Origin: Candidatus Flexifilum breve | Lineage (GTDB): Bacteria > Chloroflexota > Anaerolineae > Aggregatilineales > Phototrophicaceae | Assembly (NCBI GenBank): GCA_016717205.1 | Contig: JADKGC010000005.1 | Location: 542,634-606,633 of the forward strand | Reading direction: 5' to 3' | DNA length: 64,000 nucleotides | In this document: positions 1 to 8,097 of the stretch, piece by piece | Position numbering within the stretch: position 1 is the stretch's first letter | Layout: each line of letters begins with the position of its first letter | Position numbers and translations under genes: made by a program | Notes under the pieces: model-generated | Seen by the model: only the letters and a program-made list of their open reading frames with translations | Databases searched by the model: none | What the model was told of the DNA's origin: nothing

Positions 1-80
1 AAATCGGTTTGGGCGGCGGCAGGCATACTCCCTATGCCTAACACCACCAGCACCAGTAACAGCAGTGATTTTTGCCTCAT
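1..80 (-). CDS. N-terminus of a secreted protein (partial)
   Basis: The reverse strand opens with ATG at 80 and reads MRQKSLLLLVLVVLGIGS, then MPAAAQTD, running off the left edge of the window. This is a textbook signal peptide: a short basic start, a leucine/valine core and an AAA-Q cleavage site around residue 23. Only 26 residues are visible, so the mature protein cannot be identified. An upstream in-frame ATG is excluded because that frame has a stop codon right before this start. The gene would be divergent from the FHA gene at 328. Confidence 0.6.
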   Translation of the reverse strand, partial: MRQKSLLLLVLVVLGIGSMPAAAQTD

Positions 81-327
81 CAGAGCCGCCTCATTTCGTA
101 GTTGGTCACAGTACAGACCAGTTAGCCGTCGAGCGCCGTCCTCGTGCAGATTTTCCAACAAAAGGACGAGGCTCGCCTCGTCGCTACAATGGTATCATCA
201 ATCATACATCCCGCAGGCTCTGTCTAGCGCGATTTGACAACTTTTTGACGCAACTGCCCCGTAAAATGGGGGAGCGTATTGTAGAATTGTGCGTACCATG
301 AAAGTGTTGGGAAGGAACTGATTAACT
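81..327. other. Intergenic region with one R1 hairpin and possible promoter
   Basis: No convincing gene. An R1-type palindrome lies at about 162-186 (arms GGACGAGG and CCTCGTC). A TTGACA hexamer at 234-239 and AT-rich candidates for a -10 (TAAAAT at 262-267, TAGAAT at 282-287) are present, but none has standard spacing, so the promoter of the downstream cluster is not fixed. GGAAGGA at about 310-316 is a ribosome binding site for the FHA gene. Confidence 0.4.
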
Positions 328-822
328 ATGCAATGTCCAAACTGCCAGCACTGGAACGAACCGGGCTCGCGTTTTTGCGAAGAATGCGGCACGGAACTTC
401 CGCAGGCGGCTCCCTCGGTGGCGCGTGTGGTGCTCGTCAATCCGGCGGATGCAGCGCCTGTTCCGCCGCCGCCCCCCCAAGACCTGATTCCGCAGGCCGA
501 CCCGCCGCTCGCCCCCTATGAAGGGCCGCACCTCGTGCTCAAAACCACCGGGTCGATCTTCAAGCTGAGCGATGCCGCGGTGATCGGACGCGAAGACCCG
601 GCGCTGCAAATCGACTTTGACGGCTACCCGGACGGCAAATACATCAGCCACCGCCATGCGCAGATCACGAACATCGGCGGCAAGTACTACATCGAAGACC
701 TCGGCAGCTCGAATCACACGTATGTCAACGGGATCAAGCTGGCGCAAGGACAAGCCGAACCGATCGACGAGGGCGATGTGATCAAGCTCGGCAAAATTGA
801 GCTGGTCTTCCACGAAGCGTAA
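328..822 (+). CDS. Zinc-ribbon FHA-domain protein
   Basis: A 164-residue cytoplasmic protein. Residues 3-20 form a four-cysteine zinc ribbon (CPNC and CEEC). A proline-rich linker (about 40-65) leads to a forkhead-associated domain (about 68-163) with the phosphothreonine-binding landmarks GRE (87-89), SHRH (107-110) and SSNHTYVNG (127-135). FHA domains dock phosphothreonine, so the likely role is to bind a partner phosphorylated by the kinase encoded next door, as GarA/OdhI does for PknG in actinobacteria. No N-terminal phospho-acceptor TT motif like that of GarA is obvious. A ribosome binding site precedes ATG 328. First gene of the phospho-signalling cluster. Confidence 0.88.
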   Translation: MQCPNCQHWNEPGSRFCEECGTELPQAAPSVARVVLVNPADAAPVPPPPPQDLIPQADPPLAPYEGPHLVLKTTGSIFKLSDAAVIGREDPALQIDFDGYPDGKYISHRHAQITNIGGKYYIEDLGSSNHTYVNGIKLAQGQAEPIDEGDVIKLGKIELVFHEA

Positions 823-1143
823 CCTCACCCCGTGTCGCTGCGCTCCACTGCCCCTCTCCTCATCGAGCGGGATGGATTGCCCAGCAAGCCGGATGAGGTT
901 GTATTTCGTAGGATTCAGGCAGGTTGGTAAGCGCGTAGATACCGTTAATACGGGTTACAGGTCGGTTTTGGGAGGTTGCGGACGCGATAAATCGCGTCCC
1001 TACACGAAGACAGCCTTTCTCGTAGGGACGCAATTCATTGCGTCCGCTGTCCCCAAGCAGACTGCACACTAGTCTAGCGAGCTACCGGCCTGCCTTGCCC
1101 CTACAAGCATTAGGTTGTCGTCAACTGATAAAGGCAAAAAGAC
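823..1143. repeat. Intergenic repeats (R2 remnant, two R1 hairpins)
   Basis: A 321-base gap with no gene. It starts with a degenerate R2 unit (CCTCACCCC at about 823, then CCCCTCTCC). Two R1 hairpins follow: 980-999, with arms GGACGCGAT/ATCGCGTCC, and about 1022-1046, with arms GACGCAAT/ATTGCGTC. The R1 copies point towards each other and could pair over a longer distance. No terminator T-run was seen, so the cluster may be read through. Confidence 0.6.
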
Positions 1144-3270
1144 GTGACCACACAAGCGAAAATCACCTGTCCGCACTGCGGCAAGCCGACCACCACAGCC
1201 AGCGGCTTCTGCGATGAGTGCGGGCTGGAACTCTCAACGCAGGCGCTCAAACCGCTGACGGCGGCGCAGGTGATGGCGACGGGCGAAGTCCCCGTCGACC
1301 GCCTGACGTGCCCCAACTGCGGCTTCAAGCTGCGTCCGAATGCGCGGCACTGCCCCAACTGCGGTAAGAAGCTGGATACCAACGGAGCGACTGCGGCAGC
1401 GCCCAAACCCGTTGTGCTGGAAGGCCCGCCGAGCGCCATTCAGATCGGCGCGGTCATTTCTGACCGCTACGGCATCGAGCAGTTACTCGGTCAGGGCGGC
1501 ATGGGGCGCGCGTGGAAAGCCTATGACCGCAACCTGTCCAAGTACGTCGTGATCAAGACGGTGGTGGCGCAAGATCCGCTGCTGCGCGATGCGCTGGAGC
1601 AGGAAGCCAAGACGCTCATCAATATCCGCCACCCCAACATCATCTCGGTGATCGACTTCTTCGTGATCGATACTGAACTGTGCTACGTCATGGAATTCAT
1701 CGCCGGGCCGAGCTGGGCGGACGAGATCGAAGAGCCGACCACGCGCAAGCTGGTGCTGCCCATGTCGGCGGAACAGGCGCTGCTGCGCGTCAAAGGGCTG
1801 CTGCCCGCCTTCAAGTATCTGCACGGCCTCAACCCGCCGATCATCTACTGCGACTTCAAGCCGTCCAACGTCAAGCGCATGACGCTCGCCAACGGTGACC
1901 AGATCGAAGTGCTGCTCGACTTCGGCACAGCCTATCGCTACGACGCGAATAAGCCGCCCAAGCCCGCGCGCGGCACGCCCGGTTATCACTCGCAGCAGGC
2001 GCGGCATCCTGATTGGCGCGACGACTATTTCACCATCGGGCGTACGCTGGCGGAACTGGTCGGCATGGAAGAAGTCCACACGGAGGAGTTCCGCTACATA
2101 CTCACGCCACCCACTGACCATCCGTGGATTCAGTACGATGAATCGCTGCGCTACTTTGTCGAGTGGCTGACCGCGCCGGAACGCGAGAACCGCCCGCAGA
2201 GCGTCGAGGAGATCGAAGCGGAAATCGACGGTGTGATCGGCTATGTGAAGGGGCAAACGCCGGATATGACGGCGTTCCGCCAGCAGCGCGAACGCGCCAA
2301 TTTCGCGGGTGTGACGCTGGAAACGCTGCGCCAGACGACCGGGACGGGCGTGGTCGCCGGAACGGTCAAAATCGACCTGCCGCAGGTGCCGACCACCAAC
2401 CCCGCGTCAACCGTGATCCTCACCGCGCAGGAAGCCTATCAACAACGCGACTACCGCCGCGCCCTGCTGCTGGCGAATCAGGCGATCAACAACAATGGCG
2501 GCGCGTCGGCGTATCTGCTGCGCGCGCTCGTCTACACGCAGGCCGGCAAGCTGGAAGAAGCCGCCGCCGACCTTAAGGTCGCGCAGGCCAACGCCAACCC
2601 GCAGGTACAGTGGGAAATGCTGCTCGCCGAGGGGCAGTATCTCGAAAACACGGGTAAATTCGAGGAAGCCGCCGAACGCTACCGCCGCATGATGACGCTC
2701 AAACCGGGCGATCACCGCGCGCGCTTGCTGCTGGCGGAACTCTACCGCCGCAGCGGCAACAGCCAGCAGGCGATTCTCGAATACAAGGCGATCATCAACA
2801 GCAAGCCGTCGATTGGACAGGCGTATATTGGCGCGTCCAAAGCCTACTTGTACGAAAAGCAGGTCGACGAAGCCATCGGCGTTCTGGAAGAGGTCAGCAG
2901 CCGCAACACCAGCTACAACGATGTGCTGCTCGAACTGATCGCGCTGTACAACCAGAAGGCGACCGATGGCGATGTCGCCAAGCTGGAACAGGCGGCGCAG
3001 GCGATCAATGTGCTGCGCGAAAACGGCGTGGAAACGCGCTCATTCTTCCGGCTGATCGGCGAGTTCTACTACACCGCCGTGCAGATCGCGCGGGCGACGG
3101 GCAAAGTCCCGCAGATCAACTACCCGGGCGAGCAAATGCGTTCGGTCGGTGACTTGGCGCGGGCGAACGAGGCCGCGTGGCGCGAATATCTGGCGCGCGA
3201 CGAAAACGCCGACCGCGAATGGGTGATTAACGAGCGCATCATGACCGGGCGTGTGTGGCAGTTGGTGTAA
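1144..3270 (+). CDS. PknG-like Ser/Thr protein kinase with zinc ribbons and TPRs
   Basis: A 708-residue soluble kinase. Two zinc ribbons (CPHC..CDEC at 9-27; CPNC..CPNC at 56-73) precede a kinase domain (about 109-375) with a glycine loop GQGGMGRAWK (116-125), Lys138, the catalytic loop YCDFKPSN (Asp237) and DFG (259-261). The stretches GTPGYHSQQA and YFTIGRTLAEL closely resemble mycobacterial PknG, which also has N-terminal metal-binding cysteines and C-terminal TPRs. TPR-like repeats run from about 425 to 620. HRD is replaced by YCD, the same class of change as in PknG. Start is GTG 1144. The FHA gene upstream and PP2C downstream suggest a self-contained phosphorylation circuit. The exact substrate is unknown. 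Confidence 0.88.
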   Translation: MTTQAKITCPHCGKPTTTASGFCDECGLELSTQALKPLTAAQVMATGEVPVDRLTCPNCGFKLRPNARHCPNCGKKLDTNGATAAAPKPVVLEGPPSAIQIGAVISDRYGIEQLLGQGGMGRAWKAYDRNLSKYVVIKTVVAQDPLLRDALEQEAKTLINIRHPNIISVIDFFVIDTELCYVMEFIAGPSWADEIEEPTTRKLVLPMSAEQALLRVKGLLPAFKYLHGLNPPIIYCDFKPSNVKRMTLANGDQIEVLLDFGTAYRYDANKPPKPARGTPGYHSQQARHPDWRDDYFTIGRTLAELVGMEEVHTEEFRYILTPPTDHPWIQYDESLRYFVEWLTAPERENRPQSVEEIEAEIDGVIGYVKGQTPDMTAFRQQRERANFAGVTLETLRQTTGTGVVAGTVKIDLPQVPTTNPASTVILTAQEAYQQRDYRRALLLANQAINNNGGASAYLLRALVYTQAGKLEEAAADLKVAQANANPQVQWEMLLAEGQYLENTGKFEEAAERYRRMMTLKPGDHRARLLLAELYRRSGNSQQAILEYKAIINSKPSIGQAYIGASKAYLYEKQVDEAIGVLEEVSSRNTSYNDVLLELIALYNQKATDGDVAKLEQAAQAINVLRENGVETRSFFRLIGEFYYTAVQIARATGKVPQINYPGEQMRSVGDLARANEAAWREYLARDENADREWVINERIMTGRVWQLV

Positions 3271-3274
3271 AGCG

Positions 3275-3354
3275 ACCTCACCCAAGAAGCTGATGGTTCT
3301 TTGCCCCTCTCCCGTGGGAGAGGGGCGGTTGAGCGGAGCGAAACGGGGTGAGGC
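3275..3354. repeat. R2 repeat unit, long form
   Basis: Bounded by ACCTCACCC on the left and GGGGTGAGGC on the right, with an inner hairpin CCCCTCTCCCGTGGGAGAGG and the stretch GGTTGAGCGGAGCGAAAC. A nearly identical copy lies at 43186-43266 and a shorter one near 47155-47208. An R1 hairpin with arms GGACGAGG/CCTCGTCC follows at about 3403-3424, just before the next gene. Confidence 0.8.
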
Positions 3355-3451
3355 TATCGTAACGACGCGCCAAAGCGCGTTAACTGGTGGCGCAATTAAA
3401 GCCGGACGAGGCAGGCCTCGTCCCTACACGATGAACATATGAGGGGAAGCT

Positions 3452-4702
3452 ATGGCGAACGCATTCTCATTCAAAACGTACTACAACCCGTACATCAGCC
3501 CGACGACCAATTCGGTGTGGGGCGTGGTGTCGGTGACGGCGAACCAAGCACCGCAGGAAGCGCAGGGCGCGGTCATCTCGCTGATCTGCGATGTGTCCGG
3601 GTCGATGCAGGGTGCAAAGTTCAACAACGCCATCGCCACCGTTGAAGACCTGCTCGAACACGCGCCCAATGGCATCATGCTGCAAGTCGTGGTCTTTGAC
3701 GACGATGGCAAAGAAGTCGTGCCGATGACGAATCTCACGCCCGCGGTCAACCGGGCGCAGCTCGTCTCCCAGTTCCGCTCTAATCTCAAGCGCGTGCAGA
3801 TTTTCGGCGGCACGTCGATGTCGACGGGGATTGATGTCGCGCTGCAAGCCCAGCGGCAGATCGGCGGCGGCTATGCCCGCTACGGCATCTTCCTCAGCGA
3901 CGGGCAGAGCACGGAACCCGAGTCGCATCTCGCACGCGCGGTCAAAGCGGCGGCGGATATGCAGATTCACCTGTGCGCGTATGGCTACGGCAGCGACTGG
4001 AATCCCAACGAGCTGACCAAGATGGCGCAGATCACCAACGGGTGGATGCCCAAGGCCGTCCCGCAGCCCGAAGCCCTGCGCGAAGAGTTCGCGACTTCGA
4101 TCGTCAAGATGGCGAATACGGTCGCCAGTGACGTGGCGCTCAACTTGTGGACGCCGACGGGCGCGCGCATTCTGTCGCTCTCGCAGGCGTATCCCGACTG
4201 GGTGAAGGGCGAAGCCGCCCCGCAGGGCGATGATCACACGTGGGTTGTGCCCGTGCCGCCCATGTCCACCAAAGATCACCGCGACTTCATCGTCCACGTC
4301 GAGTTGGCCTCGGTCGGCGCGCGCGTGGTGGCGATGAAACCCTCGGTCGTGTACGTGGCGGGCGGGCAGCGCATCGAAGAAAAAGGCGATCAGGCCACCT
4401 GGATGATCCTCGAACAGACGCATGAGACCGAAAAGTCGAATCAGGTCAATGCGGTCGTCGCGGGCTATCTCGGACAGGGGCAGTTAGCGGCCTCGACCCG
4501 CGCCATGACTGAAGCCCTGCAAGCGGGCGACGCGAAGGCAGCGGAACGCCATCGCACCGAAGCGTTGGAGATCGCGCAGGCGGTGGGCAATCGGCAGATG
4601 ACGCAGGTGCTGGAACAGGCGGGCGCGGGCAGCGAAGTCGCCCGCAAGACCGCCGCGCTCGGCACATCTACGGTCAGCCTGACGGAAGAAGACGAGGCGT
4701 AA
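3452..4702 (+). CDS. von Willebrand factor A domain protein
   Basis: A 416-residue cytoplasmic protein without signal peptide or membrane segment. The VWA domain (about 40-225) has a complete metal-ion-dependent adhesion site: DVSGS (47-51), a threonine in GGTSMSTGID (119-128) and the aspartate of LSDGQ (150). Such domains bind ligands through a metal ion. The rest looks like a beta-rich region (about 230-330) followed by a helical tail rich in alanine and glutamate. GAGGGGAAG just before ATG 3452 is a strong ribosome binding site. VWA, kinase and PP2C genes together recall the TerY-P triad described for tellurite/stress loci, though no Ter genes are visible here. Confidence 0.85.
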   Translation: MANAFSFKTYYNPYISPTTNSVWGVVSVTANQAPQEAQGAVISLICDVSGSMQGAKFNNAIATVEDLLEHAPNGIMLQVVVFDDDGKEVVPMTNLTPAVNRAQLVSQFRSNLKRVQIFGGTSMSTGIDVALQAQRQIGGGYARYGIFLSDGQSTEPESHLARAVKAAADMQIHLCAYGYGSDWNPNELTKMAQITNGWMPKAVPQPEALREEFATSIVKMANTVASDVALNLWTPTGARILSLSQAYPDWVKGEAAPQGDDHTWVVPVPPMSTKDHRDFIVHVELASVGARVVAMKPSVVYVAGGQRIEEKGDQATWMILEQTHETEKSNQVNAVVAGYLGQGQLAASTRAMTEALQAGDAKAAERHRTEALEIAQAVGNRQMTQVLEQAGAGSEVARKTAALGTSTVSLTEEDEA

Positions 4703-5041
4703 CCTCACCCCCCAGCCCCCTCTCCAGAAGGCGAGTGGGTGAAGAACAGTCTAAGCAAGTCCCCTCTCCACCCGGAGAGGGGATTTAGGGGTGAGGTGAT
4801 TGGACGCGCAAAAGCGCGTCCGCAAATCAAATGATTTACCCCACCCCCGACCCTTCCCCGAATTCAGGGAGGGGAGCCAGCAAAAGCGTGTACTCTCCCC
4901 TCTCCCCGCTTGCGTGGGAGAGGGGCTGGGGGTGAGGGGTTAATAAGCACCCTCATGCCTAGCCCAACTCTTGGAGGGTTGAGCAGTATACGTCACAATT
5001 GGCGCCGCAAACGAAATGCGTGTTTCTGGCGGAGAATCTCT
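4703..5041. repeat. Intergenic block of R2 and R2b repeats
   Basis: A 339-base stretch made almost only of repeats: an R2 unit at about 4702-4798 (CCTCACCCC to GGGGTGAGG), an R1-like hairpin with arms GGACGCGC/GCGCGTCC at about 4801-4820, an R2b copy with GAATTC near 4859-4866, another R2 arm to about 4940, and CACCCTCAT at about 4950-4958, which matches one end of the MITE-like shell. An open frame through the repeats is an artefact; the real gene starts at 5042. Confidence 0.65.
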
Positions 5042-5542
5042 ATGACCGACGCGGCGGGAAAAGCGTGTCCCCGATGCGGACACACGAATAAACTGACGGC
5101 GAAGAACTGCACCCAGTGCGGGTCGCCGTTTTATCTCGCCGACGTGCAGGGCGAAATGCGCAAACGCTGTGCCGCGTGCGGGCACTTCAACCGCCTGACG
5201 GCCAACGTATGTACGCGCTGCGGGGCAGCCTACGCCAAAGTGCAGATCGCGGCCCGCGGCCACAAACAGAAGTGGTGTCCGCAGTGCGGCGCACCGCGCA
5301 AAATGACCGCTAAAGCGTGCTCTCGCTGCGGCTACCGCTTCGTGATCCGCCCCGCGGAAGCGCCCATCGTCCAATCCGATCAACTGTCTGAGCCGAAGAA
5401 AGTCATCGCGCCGCCGGATATTGACGGCGAACCCGCCCCTTACATCTCGCCCGACGAATTGCGCAAAATCCGCCTTGGTGAGCGTGAATCTGCTGATACC
5501 TTCCTGCGCGCCATGCAGAACCTGTTGAGGAAGAAACCGTGA
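5042..5542 (+). CDS. Triple zinc-ribbon protein
   Basis: About 166 residues with three zinc ribbons in a row: CPRCGH..CTQCG (about 9-27), CAACGH..CTRCG (about 44-62) and CPQCG..CSRCG (about 78-97), each with a KLTA/RLTA/KMTA spacer. A short acidic and charged tail follows, with no catalytic domain. I do not recognise the family beyond the ribbons. Because the FHA protein and kinase of this cluster also carry ribbons, it may be an adaptor. ATG 5042 is chosen because it opens directly on the first ribbon after GGAGAA; the frame further upstream only crosses repeats. The stop overlaps the next start. Confidence 0.75.
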   Translation: MTDAAGKACPRCGHTNKLTAKNCTQCGSPFYLADVQGEMRKRCAACGHFNRLTANVCTRCGAAYAKVQIAARGHKQKWCPQCGAPRKMTAKACSRCGYRFVIRPAEAPIVQSDQLSEPKKVIAPPDIDGEPAPYISPDELRKIRLGERESADTFLRAMQNLLRKKP

Positions 5543-6474
5543 AAGTCTACCAGTACGAAATGGCGTCGATTGATCACCCAGAACGCTGCGAAGATGCCGC
5601 CATGACCTTCGTCGGCGATGAGGACAACGCCCCTGTGTTCGCGGCCATCGACGGGATGGGCGGGCATCAGCGCACGTTAGCCGATGGCCGTGTGATCACC
5701 GGGCGGGAAGCCGCATTGATTGTCCGCGAAACGCTGGTCGAGGATTTGCAGCATCTGCCGCGCGACGTGTCCGCGGATCCCGGCGGTGAAGCGCAGACCA
5801 AAGCCATCGCGGCGATCAAGCGCGCGCACGACCGCATCCGCCGCGAACTCAATGACGAGTCCGAGCATCCGCTCAATCAGCGGGTGGGCGCGGTGGCGAC
5901 AGTATGCGTGGTGTGCGAAAACGGGAAGCGCCTGCTCACGGCGCAGGTCGGCGACACGCGCGGCTATCTGGTCAGCGGTGGCGAACTGCTCCAACTGTGC
6001 TATGACGAGGACAATATTCAATATCTGGTCGATCAGGGACAGTTGAGCGAAGAGGACGGCGCGACGCTCAGCGAGATTCTCAACAGCTATGACGGCGTCA
6101 ACGAGCCCAAACTGAGCGGCACGGTGCAGATCGGCGGCAACCCGTATGAGCTGTATATCGCGTGGCGCTGGTTTCTGGTCGGCAACACGGTGCTGAAGAT
6201 CCCCGCTGCTAACATCGTGATTCGCACGCTCGGCGTGTACGATGACGAACCAACGCCGCAGGTTTCGCGCATTGAATTGTCTGAGGGTGATCGACTCTAT
6301 CTGTGCTCGGATGGCGCGTACAAGAACCTGACCGATGCCGAAATGCTGACGCACATCCTCGAAGCGGATGATCCCGCGCAGGCGATTGGCAGTGCCGCCT
6401 ATGCCCGCTCGCAGTCGACGGAGAACCGCCGCAGCACACAGGATGACATCACTGCCGTGCTGGTGGAGTTGTAG
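5539..6474 (+). CDS. PP2C-family Ser/Thr protein phosphatase
   Basis: A 311-residue soluble phosphatase of the metal-dependent PP2C type. Visible motifs are CEDA near residue 18, DGMGG (38-42), GDTRGY about residue 140, DRLYLCSDGAYKNL about 245 and a terminal DDITAVLVEL; these supply the acidic residues that bind Mn/Mg. It would remove phosphates placed by the PknG-like kinase at 1144. GTG 5539 overlaps the stop of the zinc-ribbon gene in GTGA, which signals translational coupling. An insertion of about 40 residues between the GDTRGY and SDG motifs (NPYELYIAWRWF region) is longer than in minimal PP2C proteins. Confidence 0.85.
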   Translation: MKVYQYEMASIDHPERCEDAAMTFVGDEDNAPVFAAIDGMGGHQRTLADGRVITGREAALIVRETLVEDLQHLPRDVSADPGGEAQTKAIAAIKRAHDRIRRELNDESEHPLNQRVGAVATVCVVCENGKRLLTAQVGDTRGYLVSGGELLQLCYDEDNIQYLVDQGQLSEEDGATLSEILNSYDGVNEPKLSGTVQIGGNPYELYIAWRWFLVGNTVLKIPAANIVIRTLGVYDDEPTPQVSRIELSEGDRLYLCSDGAYKNLTDAEMLTHILEADDPAQAIGSAAYARSQSTENRRSTQDDITAVLVEL

Positions 6475-6798
6475 AGATCTGACCCCACCCCCACCCCCAA
6501 CCCCTCCCCGAATTCGGTTGAGGGGAGACAACATCGTTGGCCAAGCCGAATTTGTTTTCGTAGGGACGCGATTTAGCGCGTCCGCTGCCATTTTGAGAGC
6601 GATGAGAAAGGTTCTTGTAGGGACAAGGCGTGCCTTGTCCTCTATGTCCTTCTCAAAAAATCAGGACGAGGCATGCCTCGTCCCTACAGTTGATCCCCGG
6701 ATTGAACAATCTGTTTATCGCGTCCAAGGCTGCTGTTGAGCGCAAACCTCACCCCTAGCCCCTCTCCTAGAGGGAGAGGGGAACTGAGCGCACTGCCG
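6475..6798. repeat. Intergenic repeats between convergent genes
   Basis: A 324-base gap. R2b with GAATTC at about 6483-6525, R1 hairpins at 6559-6583 (GACGCGA/CGCGTC), 6615-6640 (GACAAGGC/GCCTTGTC) and 6663-6687 (GGACGAGGC/GCCTCGTCC), and an R2 remnant at about 6747-6783. Three R1 copies with three different inner arms stand side by side here. No gene. Confidence 0.65.
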
Positions 6799-7437
6799 CT
6801 AGTATCCGACTGTGAAGCGCCCGCCGATGTGCTGCGGGTTTTCCAGCTCGTTGACCAGCGCCGTGGCGAAGTCCGCATTGGAGATCGTCGAGTTGCCCTC
6901 GGCGTCGAACAGCAGATTATCCGTCGCAGTGCGGAATGTCCCCTTGGCCGGGCCGGGGAAAATGACGATTGAGGGGGTGGCAACGGTCCAGGCCAGCTCG
7001 CCCGCCGGGAGGCTGCGATACAGGTTCAGCACTTCGCGGTAGGCCAGCGATTCCGGGCGATATTCGGCGGGGAACTGCGGCGTATCCACTAGCGCGACAC
7101 CCGGCGCGACTTCGAGGCTGCCCGCGCCACCCACGGAGAGCACGCGCTTGACGCCCGCCGCCTTCACACCCGCGATGAACGCCTGCGCGGTCGCCACGCT
7201 TGACTCGATGTTCGCGCGATCCACCACCGAGCTGATGACCGCCTCATGCCCGGCGACCAGCTTGGTCACCGCCGCGCTGTCACCCGCGTCGCCCGCCTGC
7301 ACGGTCAAATTGGCATGCTGCACAGTGATTTTCGCCGGGTGGCGCACAATCGCCGTCACCTGATGACCACGGGCCAATAGTTCCTGCAAAATCGCCCCAC
7401 CCACCATGCCGCTCGCGCCAAACAGTGCTACCTTCAT
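6799..7437 (-). CDS. NAD(P)-binding oxidoreductase, NmrA/SDR-atypical type
   Basis: 212 residues. The N-terminus MKVALFGASGMVGG is a Rossmann dinucleotide site (GxxGxxG), followed by ARGHQVTAIVRHP, where the arginine suits NADPH. There is no YxxxK catalytic pair, as is usual in this atypical group that often acts as redox sensors or flavin/quinone reductases. It is transcribed divergently from an HxlR regulator at 7563 with a shared 125-base control region, a common arrangement for this family. The substrate cannot be told. Confidence 0.8.
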   Translation of the reverse strand: MKVALFGASGMVGGAILQELLARGHQVTAIVRHPAKITVQHANLTVQAGDAGDSAAVTKLVAGHEAVISSVVDRANIESSVATAQAFIAGVKAAGVKRVLSVGGAGSLEVAPGVALVDTPQFPAEYRPESLAYREVLNLYRSLPAGELAWTVATPSIVIFPGPAKGTFRTATDNLLFDAEGNSTISNADFATALVNELENPQHIGGRFTVGY

Positions 7438-7472
7438 TGATTTGTGCTCCCGTGTTATACTGTAGAATGACA

Positions 7473-7545
7473 GTAACTATAAGTAACTTAGTCACTTTGG
7501 GCAAGTAGGCACTCCAAAGTGCTCTACTTACTTTGAGGTAACTAT
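7473..7545. promoter_or_regulatory. Shared operator region of HxlR/NAD(P)-binding pair
   Basis: Between the divergent starts. CACTTTGG (7493-7500) and CCAAAGTG (7514-7521) form an inverted repeat, and GTAACTAT occurs twice (7473-7480 and 7538-7545). These suit a dimeric winged-helix repressor. HxlR is the inferred binder. Confidence 0.5.
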
Positions 7546-7562
7546 AGCGAAGGCAGACAGCC

Positions 7563-7955
7563 ATGCTCGCAGAAGCACCCCGCACGTTTGATGCTTATCG
7601 GGAAATTTGCCCCACTCGCGCCGCGTTGGATCGCATCGCCGACAAGTGGACGGTGCTGGTCGTCGGCGTGCTGCTGGACGGCCAACCACAGCGCTTTTCA
7701 GCGATTCAGCGGCGCATCGAGGGTATCAGCCAGAAGATGCTCACCAAGACGCTGCGCACGCTGGAACGCGACGGTCTGGTCGAGCGGCACATCTACCCGG
7801 AAGTCCCGCCGCGCGTGGAGTATCAGCTTACGGCGCTCGGCAAATCGCTCTCCACGCTCATCAACGCCGTGCAGGCGTGGGCAGAGAGCCACATGGAGGA
7901 TATTCTCGCAGCGCAGGCGCTTTACGACCAGCGCGGCGAGCCCGTTGACGAATAG
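7563..7955 (+). CDS. HxlR-family winged-helix transcriptional regulator
   Basis: 130 residues with the HxlR signature: CPTRAALDRIADKWTVL (residues about 17-33), then RRIEGISQKMLTKTLRTLE as recognition region and RHIYPEVPPRVEYQLT as the wing. Cys17 sits where redox- or aldehyde-sensing HxlR proteins carry their reactive cysteine. It probably controls itself and the divergent NAD(P)-binding gene through the repeats at 7473-7545. ATG 7563 is the only reasonable start. Confidence 0.9.
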   Translation: MLAEAPRTFDAYREICPTRAALDRIADKWTVLVVGVLLDGQPQRFSAIQRRIEGISQKMLTKTLRTLERDGLVERHIYPEVPPRVEYQLTALGKSLSTLINAVQAWAESHMEDILAAQALYDQRGEPVDE

Positions 7956-8097
7956 GCACGCCTCTGCCCTGCTGTCTGACCGCTATTTGCGGGTCAAATG
8001 CCCCCAATTTGGGCAAGGTGCCTCAAGATTTGATGTGTTCTTAACATTTCGGTGGTAATAATTAGGGGTGTATCTTTGATAAAGAGAGGTTTACACC

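Noticed and set aside
234..287. Standard promoter for the FHA-kinase cluster
   Set aside because: TTGACA is present but no -10 lies at 16-18 bases; spacing to TAAAAT or TAGAAT is too long, so not called.
322..828. Minus-strand open frame opposite the FHA gene
   Set aside because: Shadow of the FHA gene caused by GC-rich codon use; arginine/histidine-rich and without family motifs.
4910..5041. Longer N-terminus for the triple zinc-ribbon protein
   Set aside because: The frame crosses R2 repeats and lacks a ribosome binding site; ATG 5042 opens directly on the first ribbon.
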